The translations under genes were made by a program, and so were the position numbers. From positions 100,844,002 to 100,908,001 of the forward strand of contig OZ021723.1 in the NCBI GenBank assembly GCA_963978545.1: a stretch of DNA of 64,000 nucleotides, given 5' to 3'. The notes below the pieces were generated by a model. That model was given only the letters and a program-made list of their open reading frames with translations. It was not told the origin of the DNA and made no database searches. Shown here piece after piece: positions 1 through 10,973 of the stretch (position 1 is its first letter; each line of letters opens with the position of its first letter). This stretch comes from Linyphia triangularis (taxonomy: Eukaryota > Arthropoda > Arachnida > Araneae > Linyphiidae).

Positions 1-1043
1 ATATCATACTTGAATTATTTCAAAACTGTAAACGTTGCATTATAGATTGAGTCAAAAGTCTATGATTTTAAGTTGGTTGTATTAGGATATCTTCAAAATG
101 CATTTGTATTTTTCACCTACTCTTTTATATTAACATTTAATATTAAGAATTTTAATTAGGTAGTTTTTTTTTTCTGTATTAACATATTTGTCCAATTAAA
201 TATTACATTGAAATACTAATTCACAAATAGTCTAAATTTAAAGTCTTTAGTATTCTGTACTTTTTAATTTAATATTTAACCTCTGGTTTTCATTTAATTT
301 TTTACATTTATATAATTTTTTGATATTAAATGATTAAAAATTATTTCAAATTGAAATATATTAAATCTTAATAGTTCTTAATTGGTTAATAGTAAGTGTG
401 TTAAATAAATATTACTAGTTAAAAAATACTAAGTAAAATCATTAACTTTTTTTTATTATAAGGATACATTTTGAGTATCTTGAAATTAATTTTAATTGAG
501 TTCTTTTTTTTTAAACAATATTTAATGAAATAATTTTTTTTATAAAATACTTGATTTTGACATTTAAAATCAAACTCCAATTAAAAACTTAATTTTAATT
601 TAATCTTATGGAATAAATCTGTTAACAAAATATTGTAATATTTTTAAATTAGCCACTGGGATGCAAATTAAAAAAGTATTTAAATTCTTTTTTAGAATGA
701 AGCCAGAAGAATTTGTTTCAATAATAGTTATGCAATAATTTTTATTTAGGTAGTTGCTTGATTTATTGGAATCTTTTTGGGCATAAAAACTATACTTTTT
801 GCCCTCAAAGTATTACTTATCTGTATTCTTTGTCATCTAATATTGCTTTGTTTTACGATATCTTTTTTTTTAATATTTTTGAATGTATAGTCATTTTTTT
901 TATTGTTTAAATCACAAAAGTAATAAGCTGCTCTCTTAAGTTAAAACAATGTTTTTATTTTACATTTTCCTTTTTGAAAATTTATAATTTCTTTATTGAA
1001 TATTTTTATTTAATTCACTCTGGGGGGCTAAGTAAATAACTTC

Positions 1044-1047
<4 letters not shown>
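1..1047. other. AT-rich non-coding DNA, nothing recognised
   Basis: Very AT-rich sequence with many short homopolymer runs and frequent stops in all frames. I see no gene, RNA or recognisable repeat. It looks like ordinary intergenic or intronic DNA of an AT-rich animal genome. Confidence 0.6.

Positions 1048-1077
<30 letters not shown>
1048..1077. repeat. A30 homopolymer tract
   Basis: Thirty consecutive A residues, preceded by ttctgtt and followed by tggcgacaac. It may be the tail of a decayed retroposed copy or a simple slippage tract. I found no flanking target duplication, so the origin is open. The A count is vulnerable to sequencing error. Confidence 0.85.
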
Positions 1078-1081
<4 letters not shown>

Positions 1082-1569
1082 GACAACTTAAAACGTGCAA
1101 GTTTTTGCAAAATTGTTTTTTCTTGGGACATTGTAGTTAGATTTATAAATCCAAGCGCATAATACTTTATGTATGTATTTAAAAGTTTTGTATTTGACAT
1201 CATTTTTGCTAGGCTCCTTAAGTTTCGAAAAATTGTATCCAAGTTGAATTTTTTTTTTTTTAAAGGACTTAAAATACCTTTGGGTTTTGGGATAGGCAAA
1301 CCTATCCTCCAAGCCCATTTGCAGAATTAAATTTCTTTGTTTCAGGTGTCCATAATATGATGGATGTAGAATATTCTTATTGTTGTGGAGAAAAAAAATC
1401 TTAACTCAACTAATATTAATCAAGAATAGTATTTGGAGTTGGAATTTTTTTCTCCTTCTGTCGTTCAGATGGTTGAACCCTTCCTTGGAATTCTTTCTAG
1501 TATATCCACATTGGTATTGTCAATTAACATGAATTCATGGACGTGGCATGAAATTGAGTCGCATCTCTC
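1078..1569. other. Non-coding, nothing recognised
   Basis: AT-rich sequence with no domain-bearing ORF. The short reverse-strand ORFs here are low-complexity (poly-F or poly-K) translations of A/T tracts. Confidence 0.5.
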
Positions 1570-1573
1570 TAAA

Positions 1574-1701
1574 GGGGTTTTTACACGAGGCGATTAAAAC
1601 TGTGAGTAGGACCTTAACAGTAAAATTCGCCATAGAAATCCATGGTGAATTTTACTGTTAAGGTCCTACTCACCCTTTTACTCGTCTCGTGTATAAGCCC
1701 C
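1574..1701. mobile_element. 128-bp foldback MITE-like element with TTAA-like flanks
   Basis: Two arms of about 60 bp (1574-1633 and 1642-1701) are imperfect reverse complements around an 8-nt loop, so almost the whole element can fold into one hairpin. The inner 30 bp or so are nearly perfectly paired; the pairing breaks mainly near the outer third. The outer ends read GGGGTTTTTACACGAG on the left and, reverse-complemented, GGGGCTTATACACGAG on the right. Flanks are TAAA (1570-1573) and TTAA (1702-1705), which suggests a TTAA target duplication with one mutation, as made by piggyBac-type transposases. There is no coding capacity, so it would depend on a transposase supplied elsewhere. The hairpin is directly visible; the piggyBac assignment is inference. 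Confidence 0.7.
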
Positions 1702-1705
1702 TTAA

Positions 1706-3640
1706 GTTTCAAAAGCTCTAAAAGTTTTCGTTCTGCATTGTACAGATGGTGTGGTTGTAGTTTTCCCTACTCACTTCCCTTTCATTCAAAGTATATGATT
1801 AGATAGCCTGCAATTTTTATTTTTGGTCTAAGAAAAAAATTTGTAAAATATAATATTCAGATCTTAACTATTAATGTTAATGGTTTAATTTAGTGTATTT
1901 ATCTTGTACATTTCCCAATTTAGAAAGTCATTTTTATTTTTCGAAAGATTTTTTTAAAATTGGTTTATTCGAAATCTTCAACTTTTTTATTGCTTAATCG
2001 GTGTAAGTAGCGTAAGTGTTTCCTAAACTGCAGTCCTGAGTCTTTTGATGGTTTCCAAAATCGACTAAATATGGAAAATGTTAAATATCGGTATTTATTG
2101 GCAGCTTCTTAGGCTGGCCGTTTCAGTTACAATGACCGTTTCAAGTTTTACATACCAAGAGATAAAATTTGACAGCAAAATTTATGTCCTAAAAGTTCAA
2201 TACAAAATTTGCCATTTAGAATATTTGAACTACACACAACAGTGATTTACTTTTAAAGAACCCATGATAAATTCAAGTATTTTTTGCAATTTTTAAAATA
2301 ATTTTTATAGAGTTGAGTTAATCAATAAGTAGAAGTGGTCTCTGATGTAAAAGCATAAACGCTTATGATTAGAGGCCTTCTGTAAAAATAGCAGCATGCT
2401 TTGCATTGGGGATTGAGTTTTAGACTGGATTAGTCTGATGATTACTCAGTTTAGTTCATTTTTATGTTTTTTTATATTCCATTATGTTCGAGGAATCTGG
2501 TTCGAAAGAACTATGGACTGTCTATAGGAGTTGTTTTTTTTCATAGTTTATTTCTCCAAATTCAATATTTAATTGAAGAATGGGTCCATTAATAGCCAAC
2601 AGTTTGCCTATTGAATTCAGGCTATCTGAAGCGGTAAGATAAAGAGAGCCACCCATGACTGCGTGTGATTGAAACCAAGTACATTCCTGAAATGATATAT
2701 AGGGTTGTCAATCATTTAAATTAAAGAATGCCGAGCAGCATCAATGAAATGAATGTCCATTTGGCGATTGAAATTTCTCTTGCTCCAGAAAAAGCATAAA
2801 TGAGCTTCGAAATTAATAATAAAGGGCGATATTGTATATTGGCAGATGTGTTTTGGAATTTTTTTTTTTGACCACCCCTTTTTACAGAAAAAAATTACCC
2901 AATGCTGACCTACAAGATTTTATGAATTTTTTTTATAAGCCTTATTTTGCTAATCACACCCATTTTAAAATATTTTTTTTTTAACTTGCATTCAAAGAAT
3001 TATTTTCAACATTTATATTACATCCAAGCAAGCTGCATAAGTGAGTTTACATCCAATAAGAAGATATACATTAAGACGTTCAATATATTATTGTTATATC
3101 TTTGTCGTTCTATTTGCTCATGATAAGACGATTCCTACTTTTTTCTACTCTTGGCAACTGGTCAAAATCGGTTGACATCTCCGCTATCCAGCCTGAGTCA
3201 AACTATAACTTGTAAAAGAATGTTATCTTGACCAAGTTCAAAAGTTTATAAAGCGTTCACTACATTATCACTTTGGCTTATTGTCCAGTGATATATATTT
3301 ATTATCGAATTGAGAACAAACACTACTCTAGTTTACGTCAGGAATAATTAGCGATTTAAAACGTTTCTGCAGTCCATATTTGCCTCATGTTTGTTCTTGT
3401 TTGACTTTTCACACATCTTGTGCTTTTGTGGTTGTTTTACAGTAAATGAAAATTTAACCTCTAGAACTTCTTAATAATCATGAAGAAGGAATCCCCATTC
3501 TGATGGAAAATGTCAAATCCACACAGTGATCGTTCACGTTTTTCTCTGGTTATTTTCCAGTGACCAACATTTTTTTTTAAAGTGGATTTGTATTTATTAA
3601 AAAACAAAAGGGCTTGAGCAAGAGGAATTATCGTAACAAT
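1706..3640. other. AT-rich non-coding DNA, nothing recognised
   Basis: About 1.9 kb with no convincing ORF, RNA gene or tandem repeat. The reverse-strand reading frame at 3461-3676 has no recognisable domain, and I treat it as chance. Confidence 0.5.
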
Positions 3641-3725
3641 AACAGGGTTCGCCCGGTCCTTAAAAGTCATACTCATTTTTGGCAGGTCCTTAGAAAAGGG
3701 CCATTAAAGTCCTTTAGTTTTCATC
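3641..3725. repeat. Possible dispersed-repeat fragment with repeated GGTCCTTA motifs
   Basis: The segment begins cagggttcgcccggtcctta and contains a second aggtccttag and an aaagtccttta within about 80 bp. It is more GC-rich than its surroundings. This composition resembles DNA-transposon ends I have seen in animal genomes, but that is recall, not a match I could test. I found no second end and no target duplication. Confidence 0.3.
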
Positions 3726-4099
3726 TTGGGGCCCAAAAATAACAAATTCCAATTGCGATTTTTGTTTCTTCATGTTTGGATGACCCGTTAGACATAGAAA
3801 AAGGTAGCCCTACTTGTTAGAAATTAAATTATATTTTAAAGTTGTTTAAGTTGTTTGTCATTACTACTTATGTACTACTTTTCAAAAGGTGTATGAACGT
3901 TGAATAATGGAAGAGCAAAATAATGCAATTTTAAAAGATAAAAACTTCACTTTTTAAATGATAGGTCGAAAAATTATGCTTTTTAGCACTCTGATCATTT
4001 TTTAAATTTAATATTTTTAGGCTACTCTTTTTAGTCTTAAGATCATGGATGGGCTATGCATTATTTGTCACTATAGGTGCCGCTATTTAGCACTAAAAT
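3726..4099. other. Non-coding spacer, nothing recognised
   Basis: AT-rich sequence between the possible repeat fragment and the SINE. No gene or repeat seen. Confidence 0.5.
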
Positions 4100-4112
4100 C
4101 TAAATAAACAGA
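4100..4112 (+). repeat. SINE target-site duplication, left copy
   Basis: ctaaataaacaga, identical to 4293-4305. Confidence 0.9.
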
Positions 4113-4292
4113 TGACCACCTGATGGCTGTGGTGTTAGCGCTCTGGCTTCACATGCCAAAGGTGCCGGGTTCGAATCCCGGATTAGGCATGAATTTTAGT
4201 TGTGGTTCGGAATCCACTTTAAGCTGTAGGTCCCTGCTTGATTAGCCGTTATTGTGCATAAAAATAGGTCGCTGAGTGAACAAACCAACCTA
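4113..4292 (+). mobile_element. Complete tRNA-Val-like SINE with 13-bp target-site duplication
   Basis: A 180-bp insertion lies between two perfect copies of ctaaataaacaga (4100-4112 and 4293-4305), the signature of target-primed retroposition. The 5' part is tRNA-like. An A-box-like region is followed by an anticodon arm in which TGGC and GCCA enclose the loop TTCACAT, placing CAC (Val) at 4150-4152. A T arm follows, with CCGGG/CCCGG enclosing TTCGAAT, and it holds a perfect B box GGTTCGAATCC at 4168-4178. The remaining 100 bp or so is tRNA-unrelated body ending in an AACC-rich tail (aacaaaccaacc) rather than poly-A. The B box and A-box-like region are the expected internal RNA polymerase III promoter. 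It is not a functional tRNA gene: the acceptor stem does not pair, and it is embedded in a longer retroposed unit. Confidence 0.88.
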
Positions 4293-4305
4293 CTAAATAA
4301 ACAGA
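4293..4305 (+). repeat. SINE target-site duplication, right copy
   Basis: ctaaataaacaga, identical to 4100-4112. It directly follows the AACC-rich tail of the SINE. Confidence 0.9.
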
Positions 4306-5770
4306 CAGAAAGTGATTTTGCTTATAGAACTGTCACTTACCCAATGCATGCTTGCAAGGTCTTTTATTAGGCATATTCGACACATTCAACTGTTATTGGT
4401 CGTGATTATTTGAGTTTTCAAAACAAACCAACATTAATTCAAAGCATTCGAAGGTTTTTTTTAATTTGTGAACCCTTAGGAAGTATTATTTAAACCTTTA
4501 ACTTTAGGATAAAAGTATTTAATTTTTCAAGGAAAATAGTGTTATTTATACAATGTTGAAAAATTGTTTTGTATTGGAAAAGTATCTCCATATCAAATAA
4601 CTGGCTTTTTTATTTTTATTTTCCTTTCATCTTCATAGTGGTAATTATAGATGGCTACTTTAATCTGTTTTAAAAAAAAAGTAATTTACAATTTCGCTTT
4701 AAGCTTCCCAATTTCAGCTTTTGAAAGTGCAATTGTGTGTATGGTGATTTATTTGATTAGTTCTCAATTTTGTACTGCTGCATCAGTTTGGTTTAAAATA
4801 TTTACTAAATAAGCATTTTTAAACACATTAAGCTCCTAAAGAGTTGTGTTGTCTGAACAATAGGTGGCAGCCCTATAAAATTCATAAAGGTGCGATTGTG
4901 CCTAGGTATGGCCCCTTCCTCTCTCAGATTAATATTAAATACGTTGATTATGTGCTGCTATATATAATGTTGAAATCTTCTCTATTGGTGCTTAACATAA
5001 GTGTGATCACTGTGTTCCAGCAGTTCAAGGGTTACTACGATTCTTAGATACCATATAATCTTGTGCTGAACGTTCCAAAAGGACCTTGAAATATACTTAT
5101 TATTTTTACATCCCTTATAATTTCTTACATTTGTTTAAAATGGCCAGTTTTTTACTGAACTTCAATATTTTGAGCATTTTGCTGACTCGGAGTATTTAGA
5201 ATTTTTCCACAAGCCCTTTTGAAAAAGAACTCAGCGACTTCTTTCGAAACACGGAAGGGGATTTTTTTTCGAGTTGAATTGTAAAATAAAATTACGAACA
5301 ATCAAATATCTTTTTGGAAGAAGCTATTCCATTAGAGCATTCGTTTCCCCCCCATTAAGGTATCGTTGTAGAACAATTGAGTGATTTAAAAGCTTTTTAC
5401 ACACTTTCAACAAAGTTACATCGTTAGTGTTTCTTAGCATACGAAAGGAATTTTCAGTGTCGCATAAACTTGAAATCTGCGACAGAGTTGGCGAGAAAAG
5501 ATAACTTTATTAGAGTAACATCTTGGAAATACAAACCGTAGTAAAAGTTAAAAGTAAAAATGAATAATATTTTATTTTAGTATCTTTTAGTAATGATATT
5601 ACTCAAATGGTAAACACTTCAATTTTGATAACTTCAATTTCATAAGGAAAGGTATATTTCAACTGCAATATTTTTAAAAATGCATCCATCGCAATTATGT
5701 TTTTCGTCAATAACACACTGCTTTCAAAGTTTCTGCTGAAGCCATTGCTCGATAAATAGGAAGAGAGTTA
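4306..5770. other. AT-rich non-coding DNA, nothing recognised
   Basis: About 1.5 kb without a supported feature. The forward 67-codon frame at 4844-5047 has no recognisable domain, and I regard it as chance. Confidence 0.5.
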
Positions 5771-6368
5771 ACCAGAAGGATAGACATTATACAACTTTTC
5801 ATGGTTCGCACATTCCTTGCATGTGTTCTTCCTAATATGATTGTTGCAAACTGCTCCAATTTGTAAATTCTACTCCAAGGAGGCCCCAAAAAATCAATTT
5901 TATCCAAATTGGCTGAGAACTATTCCCTTTTTAAAAATTCCGTTTTTGTATTTTTTTACCAGAAGGATTGACACGAGAAATCTTTTCATGGCTCGCATAT
6001 TTATTACATAGGAACGTTCTTCCTCAGATGATTGTTACAAACTACTACAATTCATAAATTTTGAATTGTAATTCCCAAAAAATCTTTTTCATCCAAGTTG
6101 GTCAATAACTGTCCCCTCTTTTAAAAATTCTGTTTTTGTATTTTTTTTCCTTCCTAATATCCTTAGCTTGTTCTGTGTTCACCAGAAGGATACACAAGAA
6201 ATCTTTTCTTGGCTCTCATAATTATTACATTGAAATGTTCTTCCTGAGACAATTGTTGCAAACTTCTCCAATTCGTAAGTTCTGCTTCAAGAAACCCCCA
6301 CAAATCAGTTTCATCCATATTAGCAAAGAACTGTTCCCTTTTTAAAAATTCTGTTTTTTATTTTTTTT
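5771..6368. repeat. Three diverged tandem copies of a ~190-220 bp unit
   Basis: Each copy starts with accagaagga: copy 1 at 5771-5957, copy 2 at 5958-6180, copy 3 at 6181-6368. Shared landmarks in order are the accagaagga start, ttttcatggctcgca or a close variant, gttcttcct, attgttgcaaact, a caaaaaatc-type stretch, and a ttttaaaaattc tail running into a T-rich stretch. Copy 2 carries about 30 extra bases (near 6150-6180) before copy 3 begins. Divergence between copies is high, so this is an old local amplification. No coding potential is evident on either strand. Confidence 0.8.
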
Positions 6369-6871
6369 TATTTCTTAATACGTGTTTTGTCCCTAAATTG
6401 CGCTTCATCTTTTGATTAGTTTTCAATCACCTTAAAAAACAGCGTATATTTTCATTAAAGGAAAAATGGTGTTCTTAATGGTATTAGCATTACTTAAGAC
6501 AACATTGGCCTTATGGTATCTTTAAGGTAAATTTTGCAGTCGTTACATCTCGTCATACATGTTGTACTGTAAATTGCTCACATTTTCCTTAACTTGAGTA
6601 CCAACAAAACTTAACTATCAAATTTGCCCTATCAGTATGATTTATTTCTTTATTTTGAACAGTTTACAATGTTATCTAATCTCAAGAATAAAGTTTTGGG
6701 ACACCTCTTTTAAAATCTCATGCTAGTCACATTTTTCTCTGTTAGCATGGGATAAAATAGGGTCCATTTACTGTCCCATGTCAAATGTAAGTTTATTTAA
6801 AAGGTTTCCAAAAAAAACACTACCTGTCTTTTAATATCGCCAGACAACGTCATTTTAACACCAAACATTGG
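6369..6871. other. Non-coding, nothing recognised
   Basis: About 500 bp of AT-rich sequence with no feature I could support. Confidence 0.5.
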
Positions 6872-6928
6872 TTGGCGCTGTGTAGTCTACATGTTGCCCT
6901 TGCGCCGTTAAACTTCAACCAATCAATC
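6872..6928 (+). mobile_element. Short retroposed element, degenerate copy
   Basis: This 57-bp segment aligns along its length with the element at 13675-13731. Shared blocks in order are tggcgc, tag, acat, cttg, gc and a terminal caaccaatcaat where the other copy has aaccaaccaa. It is clearly diverged (for example cgtt for tata). I found no clean target-site duplication, consistent with an older insertion. It may be the 3' end of a longer SINE or LINE family that usually inserts truncated. Confidence 0.55.
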
Positions 6929-9638
6929 CCCGAAAACTATTGTGAAATGAACAGGATACTTTGATCATGAATGGTATATATGTGTAAACCCTTAAATTTA
7001 ATTTTTGTTTGTTGCTTGTGTGTGTAGTCCATTCTCTTTCGTAAATAGTTTTTACTTTGACACGTGTTCCCTTTGCACGTATCATTTCGGTTATTCGAAA
7101 TTTGCGAAAAATTGGATTTTTATACCTATTTATTAAATATTGACTAAAACAGGGACTGAAAGTATTCCTCACATTTTGAAACAACCCGTGTGCCCGCATT
7201 TTTTTTTTACATACTCATTCTTTTTAAGTAATACATTTTTATCCTGGAAGTTTTTTTTTTCTTGAAATTATAATCTTTAAGTAATTTGAGTGAATTAGTG
7301 TCAAATCAAAGATTTGTTTTGTGATTTGTAAAATAAAAAATAAGTTTTTTTTTCTATGCTTATCACTCTGATTTAAATTTAAATGAGCAACTTTTCTCGA
7401 AACTAAAATGATTAATGCAATCAAGTATTTATTTAAAAAAATGTTATTCGATGGATTTTGGTTAAATGAGAATGCTATTTAAGATCTTAAGGAATTGTTG
7501 AGGATGGAATGTAGAATAAGCGTGAGAATAATTCTGATTGGTGGTTGTTATTCTAACTATTTTATTTTGGCAAACTTTTTCCCTTCAATTGGAAGGTTTT
7601 TTTTTAGATAGATATAAATGAATTCAATATTGTACTTGAATAACTGATTTTATTTACTTAAAATGATTTTGCAAATGTCCTTTAAAATTTTTAATCAAAT
7701 AATTGATAATGCTCAATTTTTCTCTTAATGTCCATTTGATTATTAATATCAAAATTACGATTTTTGTTGATACAAAGGATAGAAAGAAACGATATCTAAT
7801 TGTTTGAACAACTTTCCTACCTTCAGTATTATTTTTTTTAAAAACCACTTTTTGTGTTACTTCTGTTAAACATGTATTTCTTGTCGCAATAACTGCTTCA
7901 TGGGTGAACTGTTTCTAATTTCGTCCAGGGCTTTTTCCCGAGATCTATTTTATGACAGCATTTGTGTCATGTGTAATTAAAACCATCTCCAATTATTTTA
8001 ATGGGTCGATGTAGTTCTTGACTATTGTGTTAAAAGTTTCTACAAGTACATGCCTTGTTACTTTATCAAATTTATATGATGGCGCGTCACATTATGTGAT
8101 ATTTCCATCATAGAAATTGCACAGAAAAGAAAAAAAAATGGGCACTTGATCGTTGGGTATTGTACTTACTGTCTGTCTTAGTTACTTTGGACTTATCTTC
8201 ATTCAACTTAATATTGTCGGGTGAAAATCCTCCGCGTTTACACAGATTAGCACTTTTTTCTGAGATCTGTTTTATCTATAATTTTATTATTTTTACTGGA
8301 CTTTATAAGGCTTTATCAGACTAAACTTGCCTAAATCTCCATTGGAATTGTTTTAGCTGCACCACTGAAAACACATTAGTGCACAAATATATTCTTTTTT
8401 GGCTACTTTTGTAGTCTATGCTGTGTATATATCCTCTTTTTTTTTTTAATATTTTGACGGTTTTCACCTTTGTATTGTTGTGTACATTTGACAAGTTATT
8501 TATTACATAACTTATCTTGCCATTTATCGTAGTTTAACATCATTATCATGTTGTAAAGTTTTTGTTAACGTTTCAAAACCTATTTTTCCCCCCTTTTGTT
8601 GGTTTACTCTCTTCATGCATTTTTTGTTGCTTAATTTTAAACTTGATTTATGAATAGTGTTTGCTTTCACAGCTTGGTTGTCTTATGATCATTACGCTAT
8701 AAAACCCAATTTAACTTAGCAAATAAAATTGTTGCACTGTATCGTATCTGAATGATAATTGCCTGTGGAAGTTAATAAACTGTATTAATAATGAATCCTT
8801 AGCAGTTAGTATTACGAATGTATTTTCCAAAGTGATTTTGACCCATACATCCCTGTGGTTGAAAACCTAATTGGTAATCCTCATTGGAGTAAATAATAAG
8901 TCTCAAGAATTTTTTGCTATAGGAATTACTATTTCTTTATCAGGAATGAAAAAGCCATGCATCTTCGATAATACCAGTGCCTAAAAAAAGTTCTGAAAGC
9001 AATAGATAGTACACTTTATTTGTGATTAAGATTATTTGCAGTCATTTGTAATGAATCATGCAAAAAAAAGTATCCTCACCTCTACTCTAGTTACCCGTTT
9101 TTATAATTTTTTTTATATTTGCAATAAATTTGTAATGTTGCTTGTAGTAATGATAGTGCAAGCTTTAGTTATTCATTGATCGAGTGTGTGTTATACCTTT
9201 CGGACTTAGAAACCATATTCCCCTTTACAAATTCAGCTACTTGAAAAATTGTATGAATTTCAAGATTATTAGCCACAATAAACAATGTAATGTCAACTGT
9301 TTCTAATATTAATTTTATAGGCTTCTATTTCAATTTTATCATATTATCTCTAACTTAAGCATATCTGAAATCAGCCCATGAAGCTCGTTTTGCTGACCAC
9401 TTGTTTAACTACAATTATTTCAACAAGAAATAAAACTGGTTTTACTAATTTGTTTTTATAAGCTTTGAAGAAAGTCACAAAAAATGCCACGAAGTAATGA
9501 GAAACAAAGTTGCAAGTAAAACTGATTGTCACTAAGTTTTAAAACAAACTTCTATTAATATTCAACAAATTTTATATTTTACAATCTTTTAACTTGTCTT
9601 CCATCCATTTGGTTAACTTGTTGCATTTGTAGCATTTT
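6929..9638. other. AT-rich non-coding DNA, nothing recognised
   Basis: About 2.7 kb of AT-rich sequence. The only repeat noticed is a short similarity between the cccgagatctattttat region near 7937 and the ctgagatctgttttat region near 8259. Small reverse-strand frames at 6915-7199, 7239-7424 and 7654-7848 show no domain. Confidence 0.5.
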
Positions 9639-9646
9639 CTCTAATG
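9639..9646. repeat. hAT-element target-site duplication, left copy
   Basis: ctctaatg, identical to 10343-10350. Confidence 0.9.
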
Positions 9647-10342
9647 CAGAGGTTCTTACCTATTAAGTTGTGTGGACCACCTATTTTGTAAAAAAAAGAA
9701 GAGTGAAGTTTTTCAGGTTTTTTAAGTAATAGAATATGTTCGTGTGTCAGTAGTTAGAAAAAACATACTCCACAAAAAGAATGAAATATTCTTTATAAAG
9801 AAAGGAATTTCATTGCATTTACCTTTGCTGTCACGACTATTAAGAAAACTGAAATGGGATTTTTGTCATTGTTTGTCTTTCATGAGAGTCAATATCTGAA
9901 CTGGATTGTTTCACCCTCAAATCACTCACAACATTCAATTTGTTCCTGTATTTTTCAAAAAGAGTGAAGTTGAAAAGGCTCGTTCACATAGATTGATTGT
10001 CGAAAAGCGTATCAGTGTAATTTTGTCAATTGCTAGATACTGAATATTTATCCAGAACGGGACCAATGGAGTTGTTTTTAAAAAACGAATTTAGAGTCTG
10101 GTCACATGATTAGTTCAATTGTCTCTAGAATTGAAGATATTTTAATTTTTTTCCTCGGTGATCTTTTTCAAAGGTTACCAACCAGATTACCAATTATTGC
10201 TAACCATCGAGTGATTCGATTGTTCTCTACCCCTGAATCTCCTATAATATTTATCTTGCCTTGGATTGTCGACCAAAGTCCACGGCCCGTACCACACTCG
10301 CGACCCATAAGTGGGCCACAGCCCATGGATTGGGTACCGCTG
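9647..10342. mobile_element. 696-bp non-autonomous hAT-like DNA transposon
   Basis: The element is bounded by perfect 8-bp duplications (ctctaatg at 9639-9646 and 10343-10350). Its ends are imperfect inverted repeats: CAGAGGTTCTTACC on the left and CAGCGGTACCCAATCC reading in from the right. Eight-bp duplications with CAG-starting ends and a GGTTCTTA/GGTACCCA core are hallmarks of the hAT superfamily. The interior is too short for a hAT transposase of about 600 residues and I see no intact frame. The 80-codon forward frame at 10106-10348 runs through the right end and the duplication, so it is not a gene. It is most likely an internally deleted or decayed copy. Confidence 0.87.
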
Positions 10343-10350
10343 CTCTAATG
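10343..10350. repeat. hAT-element target-site duplication, right copy
   Basis: ctctaatg, identical to 9639-9646. Confidence 0.9.
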
Positions 10351-10570
10351 TATAATATCTAAGTATGCAATACTATACTTTTCTTTTAGAAGCTTTTATT
10401 AATTTTTTTTCTACAAAATTTTCTAGATTTTTATTTAATTAGAAAACGTTAACATTAAGGCAGATTTCTAGAAATGTGATTTTTTTTTTAATGAGTATTA
10501 ATAAAAATAAAATAAAAAAAATCATTTAAAATATGCTCTATGATATGGCAAATAATTAATTTATTATTAA

Positions 10571-10581
10571 GGGGGGGGGGG
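10571..10581. repeat. G11 homopolymer
   Basis: Eleven consecutive G residues in otherwise AT-rich DNA. Length may be affected by sequencing error. Confidence 0.8.
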
Positions 10582-10785
10582 AATCTAATATCGCACATTA
10601 AAATTGCAAATTAAAGGAATGAAATGTTCATTGCTCTAGCATACAAATGTCAACAAGTCAAAGCAGTTATTTCATCTTATTATTTCAGTTATTTTCATCC
10701 TATGATATTTCATTAATTGAGGTTGCTGTGTGTACTGTTGTTGATGCTCTCTGAAAGTGAAGCCCTTCTTTCTAGTCATATTTAA

Positions 10786-10969
10786 CCCTAAGCCCTCGAG
10801 GCATTCTTTGCGCACAAGCAACTCAAAACTTTTAGTTCGGTTCGTGGTTTCAGATCCGCTACAAAGAAACTAAATACAGTCATAGTCTTGCATCGAATTT
10901 TCGCATCAAACGTAGTGGTCCTCTTAAGTTGCAACATCCAATCATGAGCCACCTCTCGAGCACAAAGGG
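10786..10969. mobile_element. TTAA-flanked piggyBac-like MITE, copy A
   Basis: A 184-bp element between TTAA at 10782-10785 and TTAA at 10970-10973. The left end is CCCTAAGCCCTCGAG; the right end reads inward as CCCTTTGTGCTCGAG, so the termini are inverted repeats with a few mismatches. TTAA duplication plus CCCT-starting termini is the pattern of piggyBac-family elements. It aligns along its length, in the same orientation, with copy B at 13768-13966. Shared internal blocks include actaaa, acagtcat, cttgcatcgaatt, cgcatcaaac, tagtggtcctct and catccaatcatg. No transposase is encoded; the reverse-strand frame across it (10788-11024) is an incidental translation. Confidence 0.8.
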
Positions 10970-10973
10970 TTAA

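Noticed and set aside
1015..1318. Reverse-strand ORFs of 76 and 94 codons near the A30 tract
   Set aside because: Their translations are dominated by homopolymer residues from the A/T tracts; no domain or plausible coding composition.
4118..4190. A functional tRNA-Val gene
   Set aside because: Although the anticodon and T arms are recognisable, no acceptor stem pairs, and the segment is embedded in a 180-bp unit flanked by a 13-bp target duplication, so it is a SINE head.
10106..10348. An 80-codon forward ORF as a real gene
   Set aside because: It runs through the right inverted end of the hAT-like element and into the target duplication, has no recognisable domain, and lies wholly in repeat sequence.
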